The notes beneath the pieces were generated by a model. The model was not told the origin of the DNA. It searched no databases and saw only the letters and a program-made list of their open reading frames with translations. Both the position numbers and the translations under genes were made by a program. 64,000 nucleotides of DNA from Silvimonas terrae (GTDB taxonomy: Bacteria > Pseudomonadota > Gammaproteobacteria > Burkholderiales > Chitinibacteraceae), in assembly GCF_014202765.1 (NCBI RefSeq), contig NZ_JACHHN010000001.1, forward strand, positions 62,001-126,000, in the 5' to 3' direction. Positions 38,083-46,755 of this stretch are shown here, in pieces. Numbering within the stretch: the first letter of the stretch is position 1; the number at the start of each line of letters is the position of its first letter.

Positions 38083-39570
38083 ATGTCCCAGCTCCCTCCC
38101 GCTGCACCCGCCAATACCGATGACGCCTGGATGTTCGATCTGGCGCCGGTTTCACTGTGGGTGGAAGACTACAGTGCCATGCGTGTCTTGTTTGATACCT
38201 GGCGCGCGCAGGGCGTGACGGATTTGCGCGCGTGGTTTGATGAAGACCCGGCGCGGGTGGCGCAGTGTTCCGAATGTATCAAGGTGGTCAAGGTCAACCA
38301 GAAAACCCTGACGCTGTTTGAGGCAGATAATCTGGAGCACCTGGTCGGCGGGCTGGATCGGGTGTTTCGGGATGACATGTTCAAAGAGCATCTGGAAGAG
38401 CTGGTGCAGTTATGGTCGGGAGAGACTCATTTTCTCAGCCAGACCGTCAATTACACGCTCACCGGCCGCCGACTGGATGTACTGCTGCGCGGTACGGTGC
38501 TGCCAGGGCATGAGCACAAATGGGATCGCGTGCTGGTGGCGGTGGAAGACATTACCGAACTGGAACGCGCACGCCACCGGGCGATGTTGTCGGCCCAGTA
38601 TGCGCGTGGATTGTTTGAATACTCACCGGTCTCTTTGTGGGTAGAAGACTTCAGCGTGGTCAAACAATTGCTCGACGAGATCCGCGCCCAGGGGATTCGT
38701 GATCTGCGGGTCTTTACCGACGTGCATCCAGAATTCGTCGAACGTTGTATGGAAGAAATCCAGGTGATCGACGTCAACCAGCACACGCTGCAACTGTTTG
38801 CCGCGCCGGATAAAAAAACCCTGTTAGGGCGGCTGCGTGATGTGTTCCGTGACGATATGCGCCAGCATTTCCGGGAACAGTTAATTGACTTGTGGGACAA
38901 CAAACTCTTCCAGCAGCGCGAGGTCCTCAACTACTCGCTGGAAGGCAACGAGGTCAACGTCCACCTGCAATTTGCCGTGCTGACCGGCCACGAACAGCAC
39001 TGGGACATGGTGCTGGTGGCGCTCACCGACATCACCGCACGTAAAAAGGCCGAAGCTTACCTGGAGTTCCTGGGCAAGCACGACGTGCTGACCAAACTGC
39101 GCAACCGCTCGTTCTATGTGGACGAACTGAACCGGCTGGAGCGCAAAGGGCCGTTCCCGGTTACGGTCATCATTGCTGACCTCAATGGACTGAAGGGCGT
39201 TAACGATCAGTTGGGGCATGCCGCCGGGGATACCTTGCTGCGCCGTGCCGGTGAAGTCTTTGCCAAGGCGGTGGAAGCACCGCATTACGCGGCCCGTATC
39301 GGTGGGGATGAGTTTGCCGTGTTGCTGCCCGGTATGGATGAGCGCGGCGGGCAGGCGGTCATTGATAGCCTGCAACATCTGATTGAACTCAATAACCAGT
39401 TCTACCCTGGCGCGACGCTGAGTTTTTCCATGGGCATGGCCACCTGCCACCGTGGCGAGCGGCTGGAAGCCACCGTGCAGCACGCGGATTTGCTGATGTA
39501 CGAAGAAAAGCGCGCGTTTTACGCCAACACGCCAGCGGCCGAACGCCGGCTGGGGCTCAAGCCGGACTAA
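38083..39570 (+). CDS. Diguanylate cyclase with duplicated PAS-like sensor units
   Basis: 495 aa, soluble. Two homologous units of about 130 residues (about 18-155 and 178-315) share APVSLWVEDYSAMRVL / SPVSLWVEDFSVVKQL and DRVFRDDM / RDVFRDDM patterns, each ending like a PAS domain with VAVEDITELERA / VALTDITARKKA. The C-terminal GGDEF domain has an intact active site GGDEF (407-411) after DLNGLKGVNDQLGHAAGD, so it should make c-di-GMP; I see no RxxD inhibitory site directly upstream. AGGTG precedes the ATG. Confidence 0.92.
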   Translation: MSQLPPAAPANTDDAWMFDLAPVSLWVEDYSAMRVLFDTWRAQGVTDLRAWFDEDPARVAQCSECIKVVKVNQKTLTLFEADNLEHLVGGLDRVFRDDMFKEHLEELVQLWSGETHFLSQTVNYTLTGRRLDVLLRGTVLPGHEHKWDRVLVAVEDITELERARHRAMLSAQYARGLFEYSPVSLWVEDFSVVKQLLDEIRAQGIRDLRVFTDVHPEFVERCMEEIQVIDVNQHTLQLFAAPDKKTLLGRLRDVFRDDMRQHFREQLIDLWDNKLFQQREVLNYSLEGNEVNVHLQFAVLTGHEQHWDMVLVALTDITARKKAEAYLEFLGKHDVLTKLRNRSFYVDELNRLERKGPFPVTVIIADLNGLKGVNDQLGHAAGDTLLRRAGEVFAKAVEAPHYAARIGGDEFAVLLPGMDERGGQAVIDSLQHLIELNNQFYPGATLSFSMGMATCHRGERLEATVQHADLLMYEEKRAFYANTPAAERRLGLKPD

Positions 39571-39610
39571 AGCCAAAGACCCGCTCTGGTTTAGTCCGGG
39601 TCTTTGGCTT
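39570..39610. terminator. Bidirectional terminator overlapping the FHA gene end
   Basis: AAGCCAAAGACCCG (39570-39583) pairs with CGGGTCTTTGGCTT (39597-39610), a 14-bp stem; T residues flank on the plus side and A/T content is modest. The last codons of the minus-strand FHA gene lie inside it. Confidence 0.8.
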
Positions 39611-40562
39611 TCTGCAACGCGCTGTCGCGCACGTCCGGGAGGTTGTCGAAGAACTGCGGCGCAGGCGTGACATGGAGCATGCTGACCGGCAGCAATTGCA
39701 AGTCGCCATTGAACGGCAAATCCCGGGTGAAGGTGTGGTCGTCGCGGTAGCTGGACAACACCAGAAAACCGCACATGGCCACCAGGCCCGCGCCGATCAA
39801 GGTGTAGAGCTTGCGCCGGGAGAGCGCTGTGGCCAGTTTCAGGTGCAGATAGGCTGCCACGGCCATGACCGCCAGCCAGACAAGGCTGGAGGTGATCAGC
39901 GCCAGCGTGCTGTCATGCGCCAGGTAGCCCAGCCTGGCCTCGAACGCCTGCAACGCCAGGCTAGCCAGCGCCAGTAACGAGCCCAGCGAGATATATTCCA
40001 GCAGTACGGCCCGGTGATTCAGCAGCCGTGCCAGCAAAGCCCAGATGCTGGCCCAGATCAGCGTGCCGGCCAGCAAGGTGCCGGCGGTGACGGCGGTGTC
40101 GGACGGTTTGATCTGGGTGAACACATGGGTGTTGCTGCTCCAGCTTAACAAGCCCACATTGAGCAGCAGCAGGGCGAGCATGATCCACACATTGCCCAGC
40201 AATTGGGACACCCGCCACAGCAAGCCGTCATGCAGTACGGTGGGGGAGACGGCCGATTGCGGGCTGCGCAATTGCAGTTGCGTGCGGCCAATGCGCACGC
40301 GGTCGTCGGTCTTGACGCGCGCCAGGGTAAAGCGCTGGCGGTTGCTGGCATAACTGCCGTTTTCGCTAGAGAGGTCTTCCAGCACCCAGCCACCATCGGG
40401 CGAGGGCTCAATGCTCAGGTGACGGGCCGAGACGGCTTCATCGTCAATCATCAGATCGTTGCTGTAATCCCGCCCGATGATGACCGGAAAATGCGTGAAT
40501 TTCTGGCGCTGCGCCACCCGGCCATGCCGGTCCAGGATTTCCAGAATCAGTGGTTCGACCAT
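39591..40562 (-). CDS. FHA-domain membrane protein
   Basis: 323 aa. N-terminal FHA domain (about 25-100) with FPVIIGRDYSNDLMIDDEAVSARHLSIE and ENGSYAS, which binds phosphothreonine. It is followed by about five membrane helices (about 120-275) and a short soluble tail. It starts inside the end of the serine protease gene (16-nt overlap), so the pair is co-expressed, suggesting that phospho-signalling and proteolysis at the membrane are linked (inference). Confidence 0.88.
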   Translation of the reverse strand: MVEPLILEILDRHGRVAQRQKFTHFPVIIGRDYSNDLMIDDEAVSARHLSIEPSPDGGWVLEDLSSENGSYASNRQRFTLARVKTDDRVRIGRTQLQLRSPQSAVSPTVLHDGLLWRVSQLLGNVWIMLALLLLNVGLLSWSSNTHVFTQIKPSDTAVTAGTLLAGTLIWASIWALLARLLNHRAVLLEYISLGSLLALASLALQAFEARLGYLAHDSTLALITSSLVWLAVMAVAAYLHLKLATALSRRKLYTLIGAGLVAMCGFLVLSSYRDDHTFTRDLPFNGDLQLLPVSMLHVTPAPQFFDNLPDVRDSALQKAKDPD

Positions 40563-41827
40563 GCCACCGCTCCCAGAAACTTGCGGCCCAGCCGCACTGC
40601 GTTGTCGTAACTGACCCCGCCTACCACCAGCCGGTTGATCAGCCCGCTTTGGCTTTGATCCAGCGTGGCGCTCATGATCACCGCATCAAACAGACCCGGC
40701 AATTTGCGATGCGCCCGCAGGCAGAACACGTTTTTCATGGGCAGGCCATCTGGCTGGCGTACAAAGGCGGTCTTGCAGGCAAAGTTGCCCACGTCTTCGC
40801 GTGTGGCGTCCGGGATATGGGTTTCCATGCTGAACTGGCTGCTGTACAGATGCGCAAATTGCAGGTCGGTCAGCCCTTTACTCTGCACATAACTGCGGCT
40901 GTAGTAGACCGTGCCGGTTTCGTAGTCTTCGGTCAGGAAAATATTGCTTTGCGTGCCGCAGCGCATGGCCAGCGCGCTGTAGCGTTTTTCTTCGCCATGA
41001 TCTTCAGCACCCCAGCAGCGGAAGAAATCCGACCAGTCACGCGGGGTGCGGTAATGATCCAGCGTATCGGTGGTGAGTGGTGCGGCCAGCAACCGGCTGG
41101 CCAGCGCGTTCTGTTCGGCCAGTAACTGGGTGTCCATCAATTTGAGCATCTGGCTGGCGCTGTTAATCGGCGCGCTGGCGCGTTGCTGCAACAACGCCAC
41201 GGCATAACGGGCAGGCACCAGAAAACCCACATCATTGCCGGAGGTGGCGACATTGATCCCGATCACATGGCCGGCTTCAGTCATGGTGGGGCCGCCGCTC
41301 ATGCCCGGGTTGATGGCACCGGTAAAGTGGATTTGTTCGCGCAGGCTCTTGGGCAACAAGCCGTTGTAAAGCCCACGCACAATGGTGAAATCCAGATCGA
41401 GCGGAATCCCGAACGAGTACAGCGTGGTGCCCTTGTCCAGTGGGCCGGCATCCAGTGTCAGGTGAGTGCCCAGGGGTGTCGCCAGTTTCAGCAGCGACAG
41501 GTCGTGCACCACATCAAACCCGGAGACCGAAAGCGGCACCACGCTGCCATTGGCGCGCACGGCCTCGGCCCGGAATGATTCGGGGTGCCACACCACTTCA
41601 GAGATCACATGGAAGTTAGAGATCACATGGCCGGCATCATCGACCGCAAAGCCGGTACCCAGCGCGGTGCGGTTATTGCTGCGCTTGTCCATGATGCGGA
41701 CCTGCACCACGGCATCTTTGTACTGGCGAAAGACCTGGGGCGTGTCGGCCAGCGCGGTTTCCGCGGCAGTGACGCTGGTCGCGCCCAGCAAGAGGCAACT
41801 GGCAAGAAGGGCAAGAAGGGTATGCAA
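40547..41827 (-). CDS. Exported trypsin-like serine protease (S1C type)
   Basis: 426 aa with signal peptide (TLLALLASCLLLGATSVTAA) and catalytic triad H73 (ISNFHVI), D109 (DVVHDLSLLKL) and S177 (NPGMSGGP). The protease core spans about 35-225; the remaining 200 residues show no PDZ domain and I do not recognise them. Start is TTG at 41827, the only usable start after an in-frame stop 24 nt upstream; the ribosome site is weak, so a later start is possible. Confidence 0.85.
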   Translation of the reverse strand: MHTLLALLASCLLLGATSVTAAETALADTPQVFRQYKDAVVQVRIMDKRSNNRTALGTGFAVDDAGHVISNFHVISEVVWHPESFRAEAVRANGSVVPLSVSGFDVVHDLSLLKLATPLGTHLTLDAGPLDKGTTLYSFGIPLDLDFTIVRGLYNGLLPKSLREQIHFTGAINPGMSGGPTMTEAGHVIGINVATSGNDVGFLVPARYAVALLQQRASAPINSASQMLKLMDTQLLAEQNALASRLLAAPLTTDTLDHYRTPRDWSDFFRCWGAEDHGEEKRYSALAMRCGTQSNIFLTEDYETGTVYYSRSYVQSKGLTDLQFAHLYSSQFSMETHIPDATREDVGNFACKTAFVRQPDGLPMKNVFCLRAHRKLPGLFDAVIMSATLDQSQSGLINRLVVGGVSYDNAVRLGRKFLGAVAWSNH

Positions 41828-42052
41828 GGCGGGCCGGGTGTGTATGTTTTAAGCCTCATCTTACCTGTGACATGTCCGGTCCGCGATCAGTCTTTCAGTG
41901 TTTGTCACCAAACCACAACGCATGCTGACGTCGGGCCAATTGTTGCGCTACAGCACTACCGCTCACGTGTTGCGGCCGGGTCAACGGCAGTGGACGCTCT
42001 AAAGCCGCAGCGGCTAGAGTGGCGGTCTTGCCGCACCTGATCACGAGCCATC

Positions 42053-42607
42053 ATGTACAACCGTTATTCCTTTAGCTGCACCCGCTGTGGACAAACCCAC
42101 GTCTGCGATACCGGCTGCGCCTTTGAAGTGCCCTATCACTACTTCAATCTGAGCGACGAACAAAAAGCGTCGCTGGCAACTCTGGATACCGATTTTTGCA
42201 GCATCAAACATGACCACCAGACGGATTACTTTGTCCGCGCTGTGCTGGAAATGCCGGTGCATGACGACGCTAACCTGATGTACAGCTGGTATGTCTGGGT
42301 GGCGATTGATGAAGCCACCTGGACGGCCTACCAGGCGTTCTTGCGTGGCGAAGGCCCGGCCATCAATGGCGCGGGCTGGTTGGCCAATCAATTGTCGGCC
42401 TACCCGGAAACCCTGAACCTGCAAGTGGAGTTCCGTCCCCGCGCGGGCGGCCTGCGCCCGCTGGTCTTTGTGCAGCGTATTCCGCAGCAAATGGCGCACC
42501 CGCTGTTGCAGCATCAATATGGCGGTTTTGGCGTGGCGCAGTTGCAGGCACTGTCTGAACACCTGGTCCATGCCAACAGCACAGAGAGCCCGACCAACGC
42601 GGACTAA
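42053..42607 (+). CDS. DUF2199 protein
   Basis: 184 aa beginning with a zinc-ribbon-like CTRCGQTH pair, then the DUF2199 pattern (VPYHYFNLSDEQKASLATLDTDFCSI, YFVRAVLEMPVHD, YSWYVWVAIDE). Function unknown; probably cytoplasmic. Single gene followed by a strong hairpin. Confidence 0.9.
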   Translation: MYNRYSFSCTRCGQTHVCDTGCAFEVPYHYFNLSDEQKASLATLDTDFCSIKHDHQTDYFVRAVLEMPVHDDANLMYSWYVWVAIDEATWTAYQAFLRGEGPAINGAGWLANQLSAYPETLNLQVEFRPRAGGLRPLVFVQRIPQQMAHPLLQHQYGGFGVAQLQALSEHLVHANSTESPTNAD

Positions 42608-42614
42608 GACGTGT

Positions 42615-42644
42615 GGTCAGCCAGTCGCAAGCTACTGGCTGACC
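42615..42644 (+). terminator. Perfect hairpin after the DUF2199 gene
   Basis: GGTCAGCCAGT (42615-42625) and ACTGGCTGACC (42634-42644) pair perfectly over 11 bp around an 8-nt loop, 7 nt after the stop codon. There is no U tract, so it may stabilise the mRNA end or act as a rho-aided terminator. Confidence 0.55.
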
Positions 42645-42794
42645 GTCCGCCTGTGATGCCTGATGGTGTTCTGCCCGGCCCGCACGCGCCGGAAGTCATC
42701 CCGTTACCACGACTTGGTTTGCTCATGGCAGCATGTTGCTCAGCCCGACATTTGATACGGGCAAACAAAACAACACGGCAACCGCAGGCAAGGG

Positions 42795-43100
42795 ATGATG
42801 GGGAATCAGGAAAAACGCGGCGCACGGCGCGTTCCAGTGAACTGTGAAGTCAAACTGCGGTTTCGCGACGCCGCACCGGCGCAATACGGCACCTGCACCG
42901 ATCTGAGTGTGGGTGGCATGACCGTGCGGACCAGTTACGTGCCGCGCCTGGAAGAAGTCTTTGACGTACTGATGATGCCGCCTGCCGTGGGCGGCAGCCG
43001 CAAACCATTTGCCGCCACCGTGCGGGTGCGGCGCTGTCATGAAGTGGAGCGCGGGCGGATGTATGAACTGGGGCTGGAGATTGTGGAGGTTTTGCAGTAG
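42795..43100 (+). CDS. Single-domain PilZ protein
   Basis: 101 aa. c-di-GMP-binding signature: arginines in EKRGARRVPV and the DLSVGGMTVRT (D/N-x-S-x-x-G) motif. Likely an effector reading c-di-GMP made by cyclases such as those at 38 and 58.7 kb. ATG at 42795 or 42798; AAGGG lies just upstream. Confidence 0.9.
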   Translation: MMGNQEKRGARRVPVNCEVKLRFRDAAPAQYGTCTDLSVGGMTVRTSYVPRLEEVFDVLMMPPAVGGSRKPFAATVRVRRCHEVERGRMYELGLEIVEVLQ

Positions 43101-43625
43101 CTGGCTGGAGCCTCTTTGTCGCCCGGATGAAGGCGCGCCCCTTGGCGGTCCCCTTGCGCCGGAATCCAGTTCGGCCACCGCAGGTGGCCTTTGCTGGCAG
43201 ATGCCACTCGTAGCCCGGATGAAGCGAAGCGGGAATCCGGGGTAGCTGGCCTGGTTCATATTGCTGTGGAACGTAGGGTGGATTCGGAGCGTGAGCGACA
43301 ATCCACCATTGATATGTGTGTTAGCGCCTTGTGGCGCGGGTTGGGAAAGCCTTTTGATACCGGCGGTGGCCGGAGCACGTCACTTTCTTTGCGTCGCCAA
43401 AGAAAGTAACCAAAGAAAGGCGACCCCAGCCTGGCGGCCCTCCGGGCTGCCCTCAGTCGGTCGGGAGCCTAAGGTCTCCCTCCACTCCTTCGGCGCTTGG
43501 CTTTAACGGGGGAGGAAAGTCAAAAGCAACCCCAACCCCAGCCCCAACCCCCGCAAATCGTTTGTGCGCAGTCGGGGTTTGTCATGTCGGGTATTTCGTC
43601 ACCTTGGCAGTCCTTCACCTGCGCC
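43101..43625. other. Gene-free stretch with dispersed repeats
   Basis: No gene supported. It holds CCCGGATGAAGGC (near 43118), GCCGGAATCCAG (near 43158), GTAGCCCGGATGAAGCG (near 43210) and a full composite repeat from 43273. Confidence 0.6.
43273..43570 (+). repeat. Composite dispersed repeat, copy 6
   Basis: Complete: head GTAGGGTGGATTCGGAGC, TGTTAGCGCC, hairpin arms ACTTTCTTTG (43382-43391) and CAAAGAAAGT (43398-43407) around CGTCGC, GGCCCTCCGGGC, CAGTCGGTCGGGAGCC, tail CAAAAGCAACCCCAACCCC and terminal CGCAAATCGTTTGTGCGC. Confidence 0.85.
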
Positions 43626-44237
43626 TCAACCCGCCGCCGGCTTTTTATCGTTGGGCAACGGTTTGACGGAGCGTAACTGATGCGCGGAAATCTGCTGGAT
43701 GGCGTGAAGGTGCGCTTGCAAAAGGGGCAGTGTTTGCGCAGCAAATTGCCGCACGTCCAGGTCATTGCCAGATTCGGCTTCCTTCGAGAACAGATGTACC
43801 GCATCCTGGTGCGCTGCCACCTGGTACTGGATATACGCGGCATCAAACGCATCGCCCTTCAAGCCAGAGAGGCGGGTTAATTCGGCCTTGAGGTCGGGGC
43901 TGTTTTGCGGGTGCAGGTCATGCTTTTTGCCGCGCGCCAGGCGGGTGAGCCGGTCGGCCAGTTGCTGATGATCTTCAATCATATGGCCGGCAAAATCCTG
44001 CACATCTTTACCCTTGGCTTGTTTGAGCGCCAGTTTGCTGGTGGTCATTTCCGCATTGCCGGCGGCACCGGCCTTGTCGATAAAGACAATGTCATCCGGT
44101 GCCAGACGGGCATTGGCAGCAGTGGCGGCTTCGCGCTCGACAATGCCACCGCGTGATGCTGCATCATTGACCGCATACAACTGGGTACAAGACAGACCCA
44201 GCAAAGCGGCCAGGGTGGGGGACAGGACAGGGTGCAT
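43626..44237 (-). CDS. DUF4142 exported protein
   Basis: 203 aa with a signal peptide (SPTLAALLGLSCTQLYA) and a DUF4142 four-helix region: FIDKAGAAGNAEMTTSKLALKQAKGKDVQDFAGHMIEDHQQLADRL. These are ferritin-like helical bundles of unknown role, often stress-linked. ATG at 44237. Single gene. Confidence 0.88.
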   Translation of the reverse strand: MHPVLSPTLAALLGLSCTQLYAVNDAASRGGIVEREAATAANARLAPDDIVFIDKAGAAGNAEMTTSKLALKQAKGKDVQDFAGHMIEDHQQLADRLTRLARGKKHDLHPQNSPDLKAELTRLSGLKGDAFDAAYIQYQVAAHQDAVHLFSKEAESGNDLDVRQFAAQTLPLLQAHLHAIQQISAHQLRSVKPLPNDKKPAAG

Positions 44238-44536
44238 AGCGTTCTCCGTATCAGATCAGCATGCACTCAGCATGCACCGGGGCATGGCAAGGGTGATGTC
44301 GGACCAGCGCCTGCCTGCGTGGCTGAATGTGCGGCAAGGGCTGTCGGTGTTTGCTGGCAAGGGCGCGTGGAGGCTAAAAAGCGGGGACCATCCGGCCCCC
44401 TTGAAAGGCGCATCGCAACGTCATGGGGTCGCACCGCCATCGCAAAACGGTGTTTACGTCGATCAGCACGGTTTTATCCTGCCCCTGCTGTGGTGATGAC
44501 ACTATCGGCGTGCATCCTACGTGGCGTAAGACGCGC
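44238..44536. other. Gene-free stretch between DUF4142 and LysR genes
   Basis: No gene or obvious repeat seen. It should hold the promoter of the minus-strand DUF4142 gene and the 3' end of the LysR transcript. Confidence 0.35.
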
Positions 44537-45442
44537 TCAGGCGGTCAGTTCGCGGGATAGTGCCAGCACGTGTTCACGCAGCCAGCGGTGCAAGGGGTCG
44601 GCGTGGCGACGCGGGTGCCAGGCCATGGTGACGTGGACGACCGGCGTGCTGACCGGCAAGGGGAAGATCGCCAGCGGCAGTGTCGGAGCCGTCCAGCGGG
44701 CAAAGACTTCCGGCACCGTGGCGATGAAGTCGGAGGCACACGCCATGGTCAACGCGGACTGAAAGCCCGGTGCCACGGCCGTCAGCCGGCGTTCCGCGCC
44801 CAGTACCGCCAGCGCGTCATCGACCGGCCCGCAAGCCAGTCCGCGCCGCGATGCCCCAATGTGCGGCCAGCGGACAAAGTCATCCACCGTGACCGGCCGA
44901 CCTTGCACGATAAGCGGATGCCCCTGGCGCACCACGCCGACAAAACGCGTATCAAACAAGGCACGGTTGTGGATTTCTGGCGCATCAATGTCCAGTACGC
45001 CCAGCTCCAGATCGGCCGAGCCGCTACGCAGAAACTCAAAATTTTTCTCTGCCCGTGGCATGAAGCGCAAGCGCACGCCGGGGGCTTCGGCCACCAGCCG
45101 CTCGGCCAGGCGGATACCCCAGACGCCGGTAAAGCCGTCATTGGCGCGCAGCACCAGGGTGGCTTTGACGGTGGCCAGATCCAGCGTTTGCGGTACCAGC
45201 AAACCGCGCACGTCTTCCACTGCGGCGCGCACGCGTTCTTGCAGGTTCAGCGCGCGTTCTGTGGGGACGAGTTTGCGGCCCGCCAGTACAAAGAGCGGGT
45301 CTCCCAGCGCGTCACGCAGATGCGCCAGCCGCCGGCTCATGGCCGGCGCGCTGATGTTCAGCCGCCGGGCTGCGCCGGCTACGCTGCCTTCGGTAAGCAG
45401 GGCGTCCAGGTCGATGAGGGTGTTGAGGTCGAGGCGGGGCAT
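44537..45442 (-). CDS. LysR-family transcriptional regulator
   Basis: 301 aa: winged helix at the N-terminus (LDLNTLIDLDALLTEGSVAGAARRLNISAPAMSRRLAHLRDALGDPLF) and a periplasmic-binding-like effector domain. The WHT region reads APAMSRRL, typical of the subgroup acting on aromatic or exporter genes. Divergent from the EamA exporter gene (355 bp apart), its likely target. Confidence 0.92.
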   Translation of the reverse strand: MPRLDLNTLIDLDALLTEGSVAGAARRLNISAPAMSRRLAHLRDALGDPLFVLAGRKLVPTERALNLQERVRAAVEDVRGLLVPQTLDLATVKATLVLRANDGFTGVWGIRLAERLVAEAPGVRLRFMPRAEKNFEFLRSGSADLELGVLDIDAPEIHNRALFDTRFVGVVRQGHPLIVQGRPVTVDDFVRWPHIGASRRGLACGPVDDALAVLGAERRLTAVAPGFQSALTMACASDFIATVPEVFARWTAPTLPLAIFPLPVSTPVVHVTMAWHPRRHADPLHRWLREHVLALSRELTA

Positions 45443-45797
45443 GGTTTTAATAGGTGGGTTAATGGGTCAGGTTGTTGGTACGGAAGGGCGGTGATTGCAC
45501 TCACTTTGTGGTAAAGCGCCACGGCGTAGACCGGATGGAAATCAACTGTGTGCAAGAATAGTTGGGTGCTCGCCCACCACCTCGTCATTCCCGACCCGCC
45601 ATCCGTAGGGTGGATTCGGAGCGGCAGCGACAATCCGCCATGGCAGCGGTGGATTGCTATGCAAATCCACCCTACGGCGCACAAGCCGGCTCAACCAGTG
45701 CAAACGGTGCACGCATCAATTAATCATATTGCAGTTTTTGCATCTATGCATGCCGTCCACAATCAACGCATCTACAGAATCCTCACCGCGATGCGTC
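45443..45797. other. Divergent LysR/EamA control region with repeat units
   Basis: No gene. GTAGGGTGGATTCGGAGC (from 45606) and its inverse AATCCACCCTACG (near 45665) flank GCAGCGACAATCCGCC. A TGTGTGCAAGAATAG fragment near 45548 matches the end of the composite repeat. Lower GC at 45710-45780 probably carries the exporter promoter. Confidence 0.5.
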
Positions 45798-46724
45798 ATG
45801 ACTCCTTCTGCGACAACCATTCACCCGCTAGCGCGGTTTGCACCGTTGGGTGCGGTGTTGATCTGGTCCGGCAATACCATTGTCAGCAAGGCCGCGGCGA
45901 CCCAGATTGATCCGGCCTCGATCACCTTTTATCGCTGGCTCCTCGCCGTACTGGTGATGACCCCGTTTGTGTTACCGGGCGTGCTGGCCCGCCGGGCGTC
46001 CATTGCCAGGTCCCTGCCAAAGCTGGCGGTGCTGGGTGGCTTGGGGATGGCGTTGTATCAGGGGCTGGCGTATGTGGCGGCGCATCACACGTCCGCAGTG
46101 AACATGAGCGTCATGCTGATGCTGGCACCGCTGTTGTCCGCCGTGCTGGCGGGTTTGCTGGCGCATGAAGGTTTGCCGGTGTACCGCCTTGTCGGCGCGC
46201 TGGTGTCATTTGGCGGGGTGATTGTGCTGGTTACGCATGGGCAACCGGCGCAATTGCTGCACGGCCAGTTTGGCGTGGGGGATGTCTGGATGCTGGTTGC
46301 GGTCACGTCCAACGTGATTTACGGGATTCTCTACAAACGCTGGGCCATTGCGTTGCCGACCTGGACGCAACTCTATGTGCAGGCCAGCATTGGCGCGCTG
46401 CTGGTGCTGCCGTTCTGGCTGGCCGGGCCGATGACACCGCTGGCGGCCGGTAATGCGCCATTGGTTCTGTACGCGGGTACTGCCGCATCGCTGGGGGCGC
46501 CGTTTTGCTGGATGCAGGGCATCCGCGCGCTGGGCGTGGCGCGCACCTCGCTGTTTCTGAACCTGTTGCCCATGCTGGTGGCGTTGCTGGCGTGCTTGCT
46601 GCTGGGCGAACACCTGTATGCCTGGCACGCGGTGGGCGGTTTGATTGCCTTTGCCGGCGTGGTGCTGGGGTTGGGTTTGATCAAATGGCCGTGGCTGCAA
46701 AACAAAGGGCATGCCACAACGTGA
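45798..46724 (+). CDS. EamA-family (DMT) metabolite exporter
   Basis: 308 aa with ten predicted membrane helices forming two EamA halves (about 20-145 and 165-295), e.g. FAPLGAVLIWSGNTIVSKAAAT and FLNLLPMLVALLACLLLGE. Such exporters move amino acids or related metabolites. ATG at 45798 is chosen because the first helix follows closely. The gene's end lies within the terminator hairpin of the convergent chemoreceptor gene. Confidence 0.9.
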   Translation: MTPSATTIHPLARFAPLGAVLIWSGNTIVSKAAATQIDPASITFYRWLLAVLVMTPFVLPGVLARRASIARSLPKLAVLGGLGMALYQGLAYVAAHHTSAVNMSVMLMLAPLLSAVLAGLLAHEGLPVYRLVGALVSFGGVIVLVTHGQPAQLLHGQFGVGDVWMLVAVTSNVIYGILYKRWAIALPTWTQLYVQASIGALLVLPFWLAGPMTPLAAGNAPLVLYAGTAASLGAPFCWMQGIRALGVARTSLFLNLLPMLVALLACLLLGEHLYAWHAVGGLIAFAGVVLGLGLIKWPWLQNKGHATT

Positions 46725-46731
46725 CATGCCC
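46699..46731 (-). terminator. Intrinsic terminator of the chemoreceptor gene
   Basis: On the minus strand GGGCATGTCAC pairs with GTGGCATGCCC (11 bp, one U-G) around GTT and is followed by TTTGTTTT. It overlaps the last 18 bases of the convergent exporter gene. Confidence 0.82.
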
Positions 46732-46755
46732 CGGTAATGGTGGGAAGAGGGCGCC

